A DNA stretch of 14,975 bases from assembly GCA_937926145.1 (NCBI GenBank), contig CALANW010000040.1, forward strand, positions 1 to 14,975, in the 5' to 3' direction. Positions 1 through 6,434 of this stretch are shown here, piece by piece; position 1 is the stretch's first letter, and each line of letters starts with the position of its first letter. Both the position numbers and the translations under genes were made by a program. The notes beneath the pieces are model-generated. The model ran no database searches, was not told the DNA's origin, and saw only the letters and a list, made by a program, of their open reading frames with translations. This DNA is from an uncultured Ruminococcus sp. (lineage in GTDB: Bacteria; Bacillota; Clostridia; Oscillospirales; Ruminococcaceae).

Positions 1-26
1 AATTTAAAAATTGCAACAAAAAAATC

Positions 27-55
27 TTGCAATTTTCGTCATATTGTAGTATAAT
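27..55 (+). promoter_or_regulatory. Promoter of proC
   Basis: A -35 box TTGCAA (27-32) and a perfect -10 box TATAAT (50-55) are separated by 17 bp, the ideal housekeeping spacing. Transcription would start near 62, leaving a leader of about 55 nt before the proC start at 118. No operator-like palindrome is visible around it. Confidence 0.8.
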
Positions 56-117
56 GTCAATTATAAGTAAGCCAAATGATTATCTTTTATAAATAAATCG
101 GAAAGGTTGCGGTCATT

Positions 118-924
118 TTGACAAATTTAGGTTTTATCGGCGCAGGAAATATGGGTTCTGCCATTATTAAAGGCGTTGTCGCTGCGCAGTCCTCGGGCGA
201 AAAAAATATTGATATCTTTGCTTATGATAAAGATGCATCGAAGCTTGACGCTCTTGAAAAAATCGGCGTGAACAAGTGCGCTGATGAAGCAGATGTTGTA
301 AAAAAATGCAAATATGTACTCTTGGCTGTAAAGCCGCAGGGAATTGATGCTGCTCTTGAAGCTATTGCTCCGTTCGTGAACGGTGATACTGTCATAATCT
401 CCATTGCGGCAGGAATTTCCGAGGAATACATCAAGAAAATGACTATTCCCGAAGCTAAGGTTGTCCTCGTAATGCCGAATACTCCGCTTCTTCTCGGCGA
501 GGGCGCTTCTGCGCTTGCAAAGGCAGAGCCTACAACAGATGAAGAGTTTGGATTCGTAAAGAATATCTTTGCTTCAAGCGGAGTTGCCGAAGTCGTACCT
601 ATAAATAAGATGAAAGAGATCATTGCAATAAACGGCAGCAGCCCTGCTTTCATCTATCTTTTCGCAAAAGGCTTCACAGAATATGCAAAGTCGGTCGGAA
701 TCGATGACGGTGCGGCAATGAACCTTTTTGCGCAGTCGCTTATCGGCTCGGCTAAGATGCTCACCGACTCGGGTTATACCGTTGATGAGCTTATCAAAAT
801 GGTATCCTCTCCGGGAGGAACGACACTTGCAGGACTTGATGAATTCTACAAGGGAAACCTTACCGAAGTTGTCGGAAAAGCCTGCGAAAGCTGCACAAAG
901 AGAGCTTACGAGCTTTCAAAATAA
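118..924 (+). CDS. proC: Pyrroline-5-carboxylate reductase
   Basis: This cytoplasmic enzyme reduces 1-pyrroline-5-carboxylate to L-proline with NAD(P)H, the last step of proline synthesis. The 268-aa product has the usual family length. An N-terminal Rossmann motif GFIGAGNMGSAI spans residues 5-16, and the C-terminal family signature around residues 224-243 contains SSPGGTT (230-236). The start is TTG at 118, preceded by GGAAAGG (100-106); the Rossmann motif begins five residues later, so no other start fits. It has its own consensus promoter (27-55). The next gene on the same strand begins 66 nt downstream with no clear terminator between them, so cotranscription is possible. The product call is firm. 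Confidence 0.96.
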   Translation: MTNLGFIGAGNMGSAIIKGVVAAQSSGEKNIDIFAYDKDASKLDALEKIGVNKCADEADVVKKCKYVLLAVKPQGIDAALEAIAPFVNGDTVIISIAAGISEEYIKKMTIPEAKVVLVMPNTPLLLGEGASALAKAEPTTDEEFGFVKNIFASSGVAEVVPINKMKEIIAINGSSPAFIYLFAKGFTEYAKSVGIDDGAAMNLFAQSLIGSAKMLTDSGYTVDELIKMVSSPGGTTLAGLDEFYKGNLTEVVGKACESCTKRAYELSK

Positions 925-990
925 TTGAGTAATTAATTATAGGTTGTCCGCATATAATTTCTTTGAAATAAAAAGCAAAGGAAGATGTAT

Positions 991-1626
991 ATGCAAAGGA
1001 CAAAAAATGTTATGCCTTTTCTGCTCGGCTTGAAAAGTTCAAGGGCAAGCGGCAGACTTCCCGTAGTTCTGCTGATGCTGCTGTTCTGTCTGGGCGAGCT
1101 TACGGGCGCGGTTTCAAGCTGTGTTCCTGTCGGGAATGATATCCTGCGCAGGTCGGCAGATCTGTTTTTCCGCAACCGTGCAGGGTGTACGTTCATCGAA
1201 ACGCTTGTGAACTCATTTTCGGGACCGTTTCTGCTGATGCTTGCGTGTCTGCTGCTCGGCTTCGGGGCGGTGTCGATGCCTGCGGAGTTGCTCGTTCCGT
1301 TTTTTCACGGACTTGGGATAGGCGTTATGCTTGCGGATATGAATGCGGCATACGGCTTGAAAGGTACGCTCGTTTCGACGGTTTTCATACTGCCGTTTGC
1401 GGTGCTTTCGGCGTTTATCGTGCTTATCGCGGCGAGGGAAAGCTTTTCGATGTCTTTTCTTTCAGCGAAGCGTTTGCTCGGCTTGGACAAGTCGGACGCA
1501 GGCACGGTGAAGCTTTATCTAACGAAATTTCTTGTGCTGTTTGCGGCACTCGGAGTGCTGTCGCTTGCAGACAGCCTTGTTACCTACTTTTTTGCAGGGC
1601 TTTGGTCGGGATTTTTAGGAATATAA
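991..1626 (+). CDS. SpoIIM-like integral membrane protein
   Basis: A 211-aa hydrophobic protein with about four to five membrane segments (roughly 24-44, 76-95, 101-120, 125-148 and 176-199). The central glycine-rich part, LLGFG followed by FFHGLGIGV (residues 88-112), resembles the stage II sporulation protein M family, whose best known member takes part in peptidoglycan remodelling during engulfment. The match rests on pattern and topology only, so a sporulation role is not shown. ATG 991 is preferred over ATG 985: the site AGGAAG (979-984) touches 985 but lies 6 nt from 991. The stop codon directly abuts the terminal repeat of a palindromic element (1627-1823), which separates this gene from the downstream YesL-like membrane protein. 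Confidence 0.7.
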   Translation: MQRTKNVMPFLLGLKSSRASGRLPVVLLMLLFCLGELTGAVSSCVPVGNDILRRSADLFFRNRAGCTFIETLVNSFSGPFLLMLACLLLGFGAVSMPAELLVPFFHGLGIGVMLADMNAAYGLKGTLVSTVFILPFAVLSAFIVLIAARESFSMSFLSAKRLLGLDKSDAGTVKLYLTKFLVLFAALGVLSLADSLVTYFFAGLWSGFLGI

Positions 1627-1823
1627 GGGGTTCTCTAAAAACCTCCCTCACGGCAAATTTTCTACGACTTTGCGCATCTTCTGCGTTAGCGAAACTTGAA
1701 ATACATTCGGAATGTATTCCGTAGTATTACACTGCGTTTCGCTGCCTTGAAGCTGCACAAAGTCCTAACGAAAATTTGTGAATAATACGAAGTATTATTT
1801 TGTTTCGGTTTTTAGAGAACCCC
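1627..1823. mobile_element. MITE-like palindromic element with 17-bp terminal inverted repeats
   Basis: Both ends carry the perfect inverted repeat GGGGTTCTCTAAAAACC (1627-1643 and 1807-1823). The interior is one long imperfect palindrome with further paired blocks: CAAATTTTC 1654-1662 with 1770-1778, GACTTTG 1666-1672 with 1758-1764, AGCGAAAC 1688-1695 with 1736-1743, and a central hairpin around 1701-1717. The right arm has an extra hairpin, AATAATAC/GTATTATT (1781-1799). There is no coding region of its own, so it would be non-autonomous. A 9-bp direct repeat GGAATATAA flanks it (1618-1626 and 1829-1837), although 5 nt separate the right copy from the terminal repeat. As RNA it would form a long hairpin between two membrane-protein genes. 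An alternative is a dispersed hairpin repeat that is not mobile. Confidence 0.8.
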
Positions 1824-1858
1824 ACAAGGGAATATAAAAATTAAGGAGCTGTATTTAT

Positions 1859-2719
1859 TTGTCACTTTTTGGATTAAACGATTATACTAAGGCAGGCCCG
1901 GGCATTGCGAAAAATGCGCCAAAGAAAAAACCGTTTTTCGAGTTTTTTGAGCTTTATTTCCGCAAGTTCTGGAAGCTTTTGGAGCTTAATCTGCTGACGG
2001 CGCTTTTCTGTATTCCCATTGTAACGATAGGTCCTGCGATCGCAGGTATGACAAGAGTTCTGCGCAACTACCGACTTGAAAAGAACGCATTTATTTTCCA
2101 CGATTTCTGGAAAGGCTTCTCGAGAAACCTCAAACAATCGATACCGATCGGACTTCTCGATATACTTTTTGCTGTTTCGGCTTATGCTGCGCTTCAGGTA
2201 TATCCTGCAATGTATAAAAACTCGGGCAGCATCATCTACATTATCCTCTGCGTTATCTCGGTAAGCTTCGCGCTCACACTGCTGATGATGAATTTCTACA
2301 TCTTCCCGATGATAGTTGCGACCGACCTCAGCCTTGCGAATATCATCAAGAATTCGTTTTTTCTCACCTGCGTTGGACTTAAAAAGAACGTGATAACACT
2401 GCTCGTTGTGGTTTTTGTCGTGCTTTTGCTCGGCGTGATGATAGTTCTTCACCCGCTTTCGGCAATAATCATTCCGATATGGCCGATAAGCTTCCTCGGA
2501 TTCCTTATAATGTTCAACTCCTATCCGCTTATCCAGAAATATGTCATCGACCCTTACTATGAGGAAAGAGGGGAGAGCAATCCCGAATATGCTTACCTTG
2601 AACCGCTTGATGAAGAGGACGCTATTTTCACCGATATGGGCGGAAAGGAAGCTCCTATAGCTTCGTCCAAGGAAAAGTCGGGCGGCTCCAAATCAAAGGG
2701 CAATAAGAAAATTTCCTGA
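1859..2719 (+). CDS. YesL-like (DUF624) membrane protein
   Basis: A 286-aa integral membrane protein of the YesL/DUF624 type, whose biochemical role is not established; in Bacillus the namesake sits in a pectin-use cluster, but the neighbours here give no such hint. After a basic, aromatic N-terminal stretch (KKKPFFEFFELYFRKFWKL, residues 22-40) come about five hydrophobic segments near 41-65, 95-115, 124-154, 178-198 and 201-220. The C-terminal 60 residues are polar, first acidic and then Lys/Ser/Gly-rich, and probably cytoplasmic. The start is TTG at 1859, preceded by AAGGAG (1843-1848) at 10 nt; the upstream sequence belongs to the palindromic element. No separate promoter was found, so expression may depend on read-through from proC and the SpoIIM-like gene. 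Confidence 0.82.
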   Translation: MSLFGLNDYTKAGPGIAKNAPKKKPFFEFFELYFRKFWKLLELNLLTALFCIPIVTIGPAIAGMTRVLRNYRLEKNAFIFHDFWKGFSRNLKQSIPIGLLDILFAVSAYAALQVYPAMYKNSGSIIYIILCVISVSFALTLLMMNFYIFPMIVATDLSLANIIKNSFFLTCVGLKKNVITLLVVVFVVLLLGVMIVLHPLSAIIIPIWPISFLGFLIMFNSYPLIQKYVIDPYYEERGESNPEYAYLEPLDEEDAIFTDMGGKEAPIASSKEKSGGSKSKGNKKIS

Positions 2720-2745
2720 TATGGCGAAAAAATTTGTCAAAACCC

Positions 2746-2774
2746 TTTACAAATGAAAAATAATATGGTATAAT
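2746..2774 (+). promoter_or_regulatory. Strong promoter of the rpsO-pnp unit
   Basis: A -35 box TTTACA (2746-2751) and a -10 box TATAAT (2769-2774) are separated by 17 bp, with an extended -10 TG at 2766-2767. Transcription should begin near 2781. This is the best promoter in the window, fitting a ribosomal protein gene. Confidence 0.88.
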
Positions 2775-2780
2775 ACTCTT

Positions 2781-2902
2781 TGCTGTGCTATGTGTGCACA
2801 GTGTATTTCCGTCTACTTGGAATACGGGTAACGCTCCGACGGAGAATTGTACCTGCCGTATTCTATGTTCACGGGCAAATTTTTGAAAGAGGTGTATTTA
2901 TT
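2781..2902 (+). promoter_or_regulatory. Structured 5' leader of rpsO, probable S15 autoregulatory RNA
   Basis: The roughly 120-nt leader contains several perfect complementary blocks. CTGTGC (2783-2788) pairs with GCACAG (2796-2801) around a 7-nt loop. GAATACGG (2820-2827) pairs with CCGTATTC (2856-2863), extendable by GGTA/TACC. TCCGTC (2808-2813) pairs with GACGGA (2838-2843). The last two helices interlock, so they form either a pseudoknot or alternative states. A competing small hairpin, CTCC/GGAG, lies at 2834-2844. S15 represses its own mRNA in several bacterial phyla through leader structures that differ between groups; that this leader does so is inferred from position and folding alone. 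Confidence 0.6.
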
Positions 2903-3169
2903 ATGATGCGCAAAGAAGAAAAAGCTGCTGTAATCGAAGCAAACAAGAAGAGCGAACACGACACAGGTTCACCTGAAGTTCAGGTTGCTATCCTCACCAA
3001 GAGAATCAACGACCTTAACGCTCACCTTAAGGATCATCCAAACGACCACCACTCCAGAAGAGGTCTTCTCAAGATGGTTGGCCGCAGACGTAACCTTCTC
3101 AACTACCTTATGAAGAAGGATATCACAAGATACCGTGCTACTATCGAAAAGCTCGGAATTCGTAAGTAA
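2903..3169 (+). CDS. rpsO: 30S ribosomal protein S15
   Basis: S15 is a primary 16S rRNA-binding protein that nucleates the platform of the 30S subunit and contacts the 23S rRNA in an intersubunit bridge. The 88-aa product matches the family length and shows its core motifs: DTGSPEVQVA near residue 21, the DHHSRRGLLKMVGRRRNLLNYL block in the middle, and a basic C-terminus ending in GIRK. Two ATGs in a row (2903 and 2906) follow GAGGTG (2889-2894). ATG 2903 is chosen at 8 nt spacing, and 2906 is also possible. The reading frame stays open further upstream, but that stretch is leader RNA. The codons are those of a highly expressed gene. pnp follows, the conserved bacterial arrangement. Confidence 0.97.
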   Translation: MMRKEEKAAVIEANKKSEHDTGSPEVQVAILTKRINDLNAHLKDHPNDHHSRRGLLKMVGRRRNLLNYLMKKDITRYRATIEKLGIRK

Positions 3170-3175
3170 TTTTTT

Positions 3176-3228
3176 ACCGAAGGCAGTTCGTAAAGGCTAT
3201 GTCCTTTACGCTGCCTTTGGTGCGTTTT
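3176..3228 (+). terminator. Long hairpin between rpsO and pnp (partial terminator or processing site)
   Basis: The left arm (3176-3196) pairs with the right arm (3203-3221) around the loop CTATGT. CGTAAAGG/CCTTTACG and AGGCAG/CTGCCT are perfect, with a 2-nt bulge and one G-T pair. Only four T residues follow (3225-3228), so termination should be incomplete, leaving read-through into pnp. In Escherichia coli the same gene junction has an attenuating terminator and RNase III processing; an equivalent role here is inferred. Confidence 0.75.
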
Positions 3229-3356
3229 AATGAAAATCAAATCGTTAAGCAGTTGTTTAGCATTAAATTGTACTCATTCGGTGAATGGGCAGAATTTATT
3301 GCTAAAGCTGCTGACGGTGGAAAATTAAATATTTTATTTAATAGGAGGCAGTTCAA
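3229..3356 (+). promoter_or_regulatory. Leader region of pnp with two hairpins
   Basis: The 128 nt between the rpsO hairpin and pnp hold a 7-bp hairpin with a 3-nt loop (3273-3279 with 3283-3289) and an AU-only hairpin, ATTAAATA/TATTTAAT (3324-3331 with 3335-3342), which ends just before the ribosome site TAGGAGG (3342-3348). No convincing promoter was found, so pnp is probably read through from rpsO. In E. coli, PNPase controls its own mRNA through its leader; similar control here is only a possibility. Confidence 0.4.
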
Positions 3357-5495
3357 ATGGCAATGTCCAAACTCAAGACTTTTGATAATTACAGAGTCTT
3401 CACAACAACATTCGCAGGCAGAGAACTCAAAGTTGAAACAGGCAAGACCTGTGAGCTTTCCAACGGTTCATGCTGGGTAACATACGGCGAAACAGTCGTT
3501 ATGGCTAACGTTACCGCAAGCCCCAAGCCAAGAGAGGGTGTAGATTTCTTCCCCCTTTCCGTTGACTATGAGGAGCGTCTTTACTCCGTAGGCAGAATCC
3601 CCGGATCTTTCACAAAGAGAGAGGGCAAGCCTTCCGATAAGGCTATCCTTACTTCAAGAGTAGTCGACAGACCTATCAGACCGCTCTTCCCTAAGGATAT
3701 GAGAAACGATGTTTCCGTTGTTATGACAGTTCTCGCTGTTGACCCTGACTATTCCCCTGAGATCTGCGGAATGATCGCTACTTCCGTTGCTATCTCTATT
3801 TCCGATATTCCTTGGAACGGCCCTATCGGCGGCATTTCCGTTGGTCTTGTTGACGGTGAGATCGTTCTTAACCCTAACCTCGAACAGAGAGCAAAGACAG
3901 ACCTCAACCTCACAGTTGCAGGCACAGCCGAGAAGATCGTTATGATCGAAGCAGGCGCAAACGAAGTTCCCGATGATGTTATGCTCAAGGCTATCCTCAC
4001 AGGTCACGAAGAGATCAAGAAGATCGTTGCTTTCATCAACGATATCAGGGCTCAGATCGGCAAGAAGAAGTTTGAATTCGAGTCTATGGAAGTTGACCAC
4101 GATCTCTTTGATGCTATCGAAGAAATGGCTGCTGAAGACGTTAAGGTCGCTCTCGACACAGATGATAAGAATATCCGTGAGGAAAGACTTAATCCTATCA
4201 AGGACGCTATCCACGCTAAGTTTGATGAAGCTTATCCCGACAAGATCGCTATGATCGATGAGTGCATCTATAAGCTCCAGAAGAAGATCGTTCGTAACTG
4301 GCTCTATGAGGGCAAGCGTGTTGACGGCAGAGGAATCGACGAGATCCGTCCTCTCGCTGCTGAAGTAGGCGTTCTCCCAAGAGTACACGGTTCGGGACTT
4401 TTCACAAGAGGTCAGACACAGGTACTCACGATCGCAACACTCGGACCTATCAGCGATTCACAGAAGATCGACGGTCTTGACGAAGAAGACAGCAAGCGTT
4501 ATATGCACCACTACAACTTCCCGTCCTACTCCGTTGGCGAAACAAAGCCTTCAAGAGGACCCGGACGCCGTGAGATCGGTCACGGTGCGCTCGCTGAAAG
4601 AGCACTCGTTCCCGTACTTCCTTCCGTTGAAGAATTCCCGTATGCAATGCGCCTTGTTTCCGAAGTTCTTTCTTCCAACGGCTCAACATCGCAGGGTTCT
4701 ATCTGCGGTTCTACACTCGCACTTATGGACGCAGGCGTTCCTATCAAGGCTCCTGTTGCAGGTATTTCCTGCGGTCTTATCACAAGAGATGACGGCAGCT
4801 TTATGACAATGGTAGATATCCAGGGTCTTGAAGACTTTTTCGGCGATATGGACTTCAAGGTTGGCGGTACTCACAAGGGTATCACAGCTATTCAGGTCGA
4901 TATCAAGGTTGACGGTCTTACACCTGCTATCATCGAAGAAGCTTTCGCTAAGACACACAAGGCAAGAGATTATATCCTTGATGAAATTATGCTCAAGGCT
5001 ATTCCTGAGCCTCGTGAAACAGTCGGCAAGTATGCTCCTAAGATGCTCCAGACCAAAGTTCCCGTTGACAAGATCAGAGAAGTTATCGGTCAGGGCGGTA
5101 AGGTCATTCAGAAGATCTCCGCTGACTGCGGCGTAAAGATCGACATCAACGACGACGGCAACGTATTCGTAAGCGGCGTTGATATGGACGGTGTTAAGAA
5201 GGCTATCCAGATCGTAAACACTATCGCAAACGACCCCGAAGTTGGTGCAATCTACAAGGGCAAAGTCGTTCGCCTTATGAACTTCGGTGCATTCGTTGAG
5301 ATTGCTCCCGGCAAGGACGGACTCGTTCATATCTCTAAGCTCGATAAGCAGAGAGTTGAAAAGGTAGAAGATGTTGTTTCCGTTGGCGATGAGATCGTTG
5401 TTAAGGTAATGGAGATCGATAATCAGGGTAGAATCAACCTTTCGAGAAAGGATGCCCTCGCTGATATCGAAGCAAAGAAGAACGCTAACAACTAA
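3357..5495 (+). CDS. pnp: Polyribonucleotide nucleotidyltransferase (PNPase)
   Basis: PNPase degrades RNA 3' to 5' by phosphorolysis, releasing nucleoside diphosphates, and takes part in mRNA turnover. The 712-aa protein has the full family layout: a first RNase PH domain (about 15-145), a helical domain (about 150-235), a second catalytic RNase PH domain (about 325-465), a KH domain (about 558-620, GQGG loop at 578-581) and an S1 domain (about 630-697). D493, D499 and K501 in EDFFGDMDFK match the E. coli active-site residues D486, D492 and K494. ATG 3357 follows TAGGAGG (3342-3348) at 8 nt. The codons are strongly biased, as expected for high expression. It is probably cotranscribed with rpsO, and a long hairpin terminator follows. 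Confidence 0.98.
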   Translation: MAMSKLKTFDNYRVFTTTFAGRELKVETGKTCELSNGSCWVTYGETVVMANVTASPKPREGVDFFPLSVDYEERLYSVGRIPGSFTKREGKPSDKAILTSRVVDRPIRPLFPKDMRNDVSVVMTVLAVDPDYSPEICGMIATSVAISISDIPWNGPIGGISVGLVDGEIVLNPNLEQRAKTDLNLTVAGTAEKIVMIEAGANEVPDDVMLKAILTGHEEIKKIVAFINDIRAQIGKKKFEFESMEVDHDLFDAIEEMAAEDVKVALDTDDKNIREERLNPIKDAIHAKFDEAYPDKIAMIDECIYKLQKKIVRNWLYEGKRVDGRGIDEIRPLAAEVGVLPRVHGSGLFTRGQTQVLTIATLGPISDSQKIDGLDEEDSKRYMHHYNFPSYSVGETKPSRGPGRREIGHGALAERALVPVLPSVEEFPYAMRLVSEVLSSNGSTSQGSICGSTLALMDAGVPIKAPVAGISCGLITRDDGSFMTMVDIQGLEDFFGDMDFKVGGTHKGITAIQVDIKVDGLTPAIIEEAFAKTHKARDYILDEIMLKAIPEPRETVGKYAPKMLQTKVPVDKIREVIGQGGKVIQKISADCGVKIDINDDGNVFVSGVDMDGVKKAIQIVNTIANDPEVGAIYKGKVVRLMNFGAFVEIAPGKDGLVHISKLDKQRVEKVEDVVSVGDEIVVKVMEIDNQGRINLSRKDALADIEAKKNANN

Positions 5496-5506
5496 ATTAT
5501 AACAAA

Positions 5507-5579
5507 TTTTCCCCTCCTATCATATAATAAGGAAAAAGCTGATCTCTCAGCAATTTCCTTGATAGGGAGGGGATTTTTT
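5507..5579 (+). terminator. pnp terminator overlapping the next gene's ribosome site
   Basis: CCCCTCC plus TATCA (5511-5522) pairs with TGATA plus GGGAGGGG (5560-5572), with one bulged G. Inside this lie AAGGAAA/TTTCCTT and the hairpin GCTGA/TCAGC. A run of six T residues follows (5574-5579). This is an intrinsic terminator for pnp. Its 3' arm also holds GGGAGGGG (5565-5572), the ribosome site of the gene starting at 5580, so that site is paired whenever the hairpin forms. A TATAAT lies within the hairpin (5523-5528), but no -35 box could be placed. Confidence 0.85.
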
Positions 5580-5879
5580 ATGGAAAAAATTCAGCTTTTG
5601 TATGCATTATTTCTTTGTATCGGGGCAACAGTGCTGTTCATTCTCGGCGTGATATCGGAACGCTCTCAAAAAAGCGTTACTCTTCATCTTATGATATTGC
5701 CGATAAGTAAAGAAACGCAGAATATAGAGCTTATCGCACGGAATATCCTTATCAAGGCAGAGGAGTATCCGGAAGAAACGCTTGTCATAATCTATGATAA
5801 GGGTGCAAGCGATGAACAACTGCTTATTTTTGATAAAATTGCAGGCGATAGCCTTGATTATGTGGTTGTGAAAGAATAG
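5580..5879 (+). CDS. Small membrane-anchored protein of unknown function
   Basis: A 99-aa protein I do not recognise. One N-terminal membrane segment (about residues 6-25, LLYALFLCIGATVLFILGVI) is followed by a short soluble part of about 70 residues with an alternating strand and helix pattern: strand VTLHLMILPI, helix around IELIARNILIKA, strand ETLVIIYD, helix around EQLLIFDKIA, strand DYVVVK. ATG 5580 is preferred because GGGAGGGG (5565-5572) lies 7 nt upstream; the frame continues up to a TTG at 5559, but that falls inside the terminator stem. Its translation should be low unless the pnp terminator is read through or melted. No cysteine or histidine cluster suggests an enzyme. Confidence 0.75.
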   Translation: MEKIQLLYALFLCIGATVLFILGVISERSQKSVTLHLMILPISKETQNIELIARNILIKAEEYPEETLVIIYDKGASDEQLLIFDKIAGDSLDYVVVKE

Positions 5880-5881
5880 AA

Positions 5882-5915
5882 AACGGCGCTGTCCAAATAA
5901 ATGGACAGCGCCGTT
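5882..5915. terminator. Bidirectional terminator between convergent genes
   Basis: A perfect 14-bp stem, AACGGCGCTGTCCA (5882-5895) with TGGACAGCGCCGTT (5902-5915), closes a 6-nt AATAAA loop. On the plus strand TTTTT follows at 5922-5926. On the minus strand TTTT directly ends the stem. It sits between the stop at 5879 (plus) and the stop at 5925 (minus), so it serves both units. Confidence 0.93.
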
Positions 5916-5924
5916 GATTCGTTT

Positions 5925-6407
5925 TTACAGCTTAATCTCCATACAGATAAAATCCTTGCCGAACATAAAACATTCGCCAACGATTTTGAACCCGAGCTTT
6001 CCATATAAAGCAAGCGCAGTTTCGTGACCCGTCTTTACAAGAATGTGTGCGCCCTTTTTGCCGTCTTTTCTCATCACATCAAAAACGTGAAGTATCATCT
6101 GACGGGCAATTCCGTGGTTCTGCATATCTTTACGGACGCAAATTCGGGAAAACTCACCGCTCGGGGCGAGTGACTTGTCCCAGCAGGGAAGAGCATCAAC
6201 TTCATCATCTTTGTCGATCGAGATAGCTGCAATAATTTCATTGGCATCGTTTTTCATCACGAAAAGCGCATCTCGCGACATATCGAATTCTATCGTTTCT
6301 TCGTTTGGATAATTCTCGTTCCAGTCAGCAGGACCGTAAAGCATTGTCTTGTAAAGCGCAAGTATCTTATCCTTGTCAGCGGGTGAGGCAAGACATATTT
6401 CGTGCAT
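5925..6407 (-). CDS. GNAT family N-acetyltransferase
   Basis: A 160-aa single-domain protein of the GCN5-related acetyltransferase family, which transfers the acetyl group of acetyl-CoA to an amine. Motif A is visible as RICVRKDMQNHGIARQMI (88-105), with Q97-N-H-G-I-A as the pyrophosphate-binding loop, and motif B as ALYGKLGF (133-140). The N-terminal DWNENYPNEETI (29-40) is common in uncharacterised Firmicutes members. The substrate cannot be told from sequence. ATG 6407 is preceded by AAAGGA (6419-6424). The gene starts 27 nt after the tyrA stop and is probably cotranscribed with it, although no functional link to tyrosine synthesis is evident. A bidirectional terminator follows. Confidence 0.9.
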   Translation of the reverse strand: MHEICLASPADKDKILALYKTMLYGPADWNENYPNEETIEFDMSRDALFVMKNDANEIIAAISIDKDDEVDALPCWDKSLAPSGEFSRICVRKDMQNHGIARQMILHVFDVMRKDGKKGAHILVKTGHETALALYGKLGFKIVGECFMFGKDFICMEIKL

Positions 6408-6434
6408 ATTATGTCAGTTCCTTTCGCGAATAAA

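Noticed and set aside
925..958. Possible promoter between proC and the SpoIIM-like gene
   Set aside because: A perfect TATAAT is at 953-958, but the nearest -35-like TTGAGT is 22 bp away, too far, so I do not call it.
2780..2902. In-frame extension upstream of rpsO that would give a 129-aa protein
   Set aside because: S15 is 88-89 aa in the family, a good ribosome site precedes 2903, and the extension overlaps the transcription start and the structured leader.
3299..3340. Separate promoter for pnp
   Set aside because: TTGCTA and CTGACG were tested as -35 boxes, but no acceptable -10 box lies 16-18 bp downstream.
3199..3480. 93-codon plus-strand frame between rpsO and pnp
   Set aside because: It begins inside the hairpin, runs into pnp in another frame, and shows no protein-like composition.
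5559..5579. TTG start giving seven more residues to the small membrane protein
   Set aside because: It lies in the terminator stem without its own ribosome site; ATG 5580 has GGGAGGGG 7 nt upstream.
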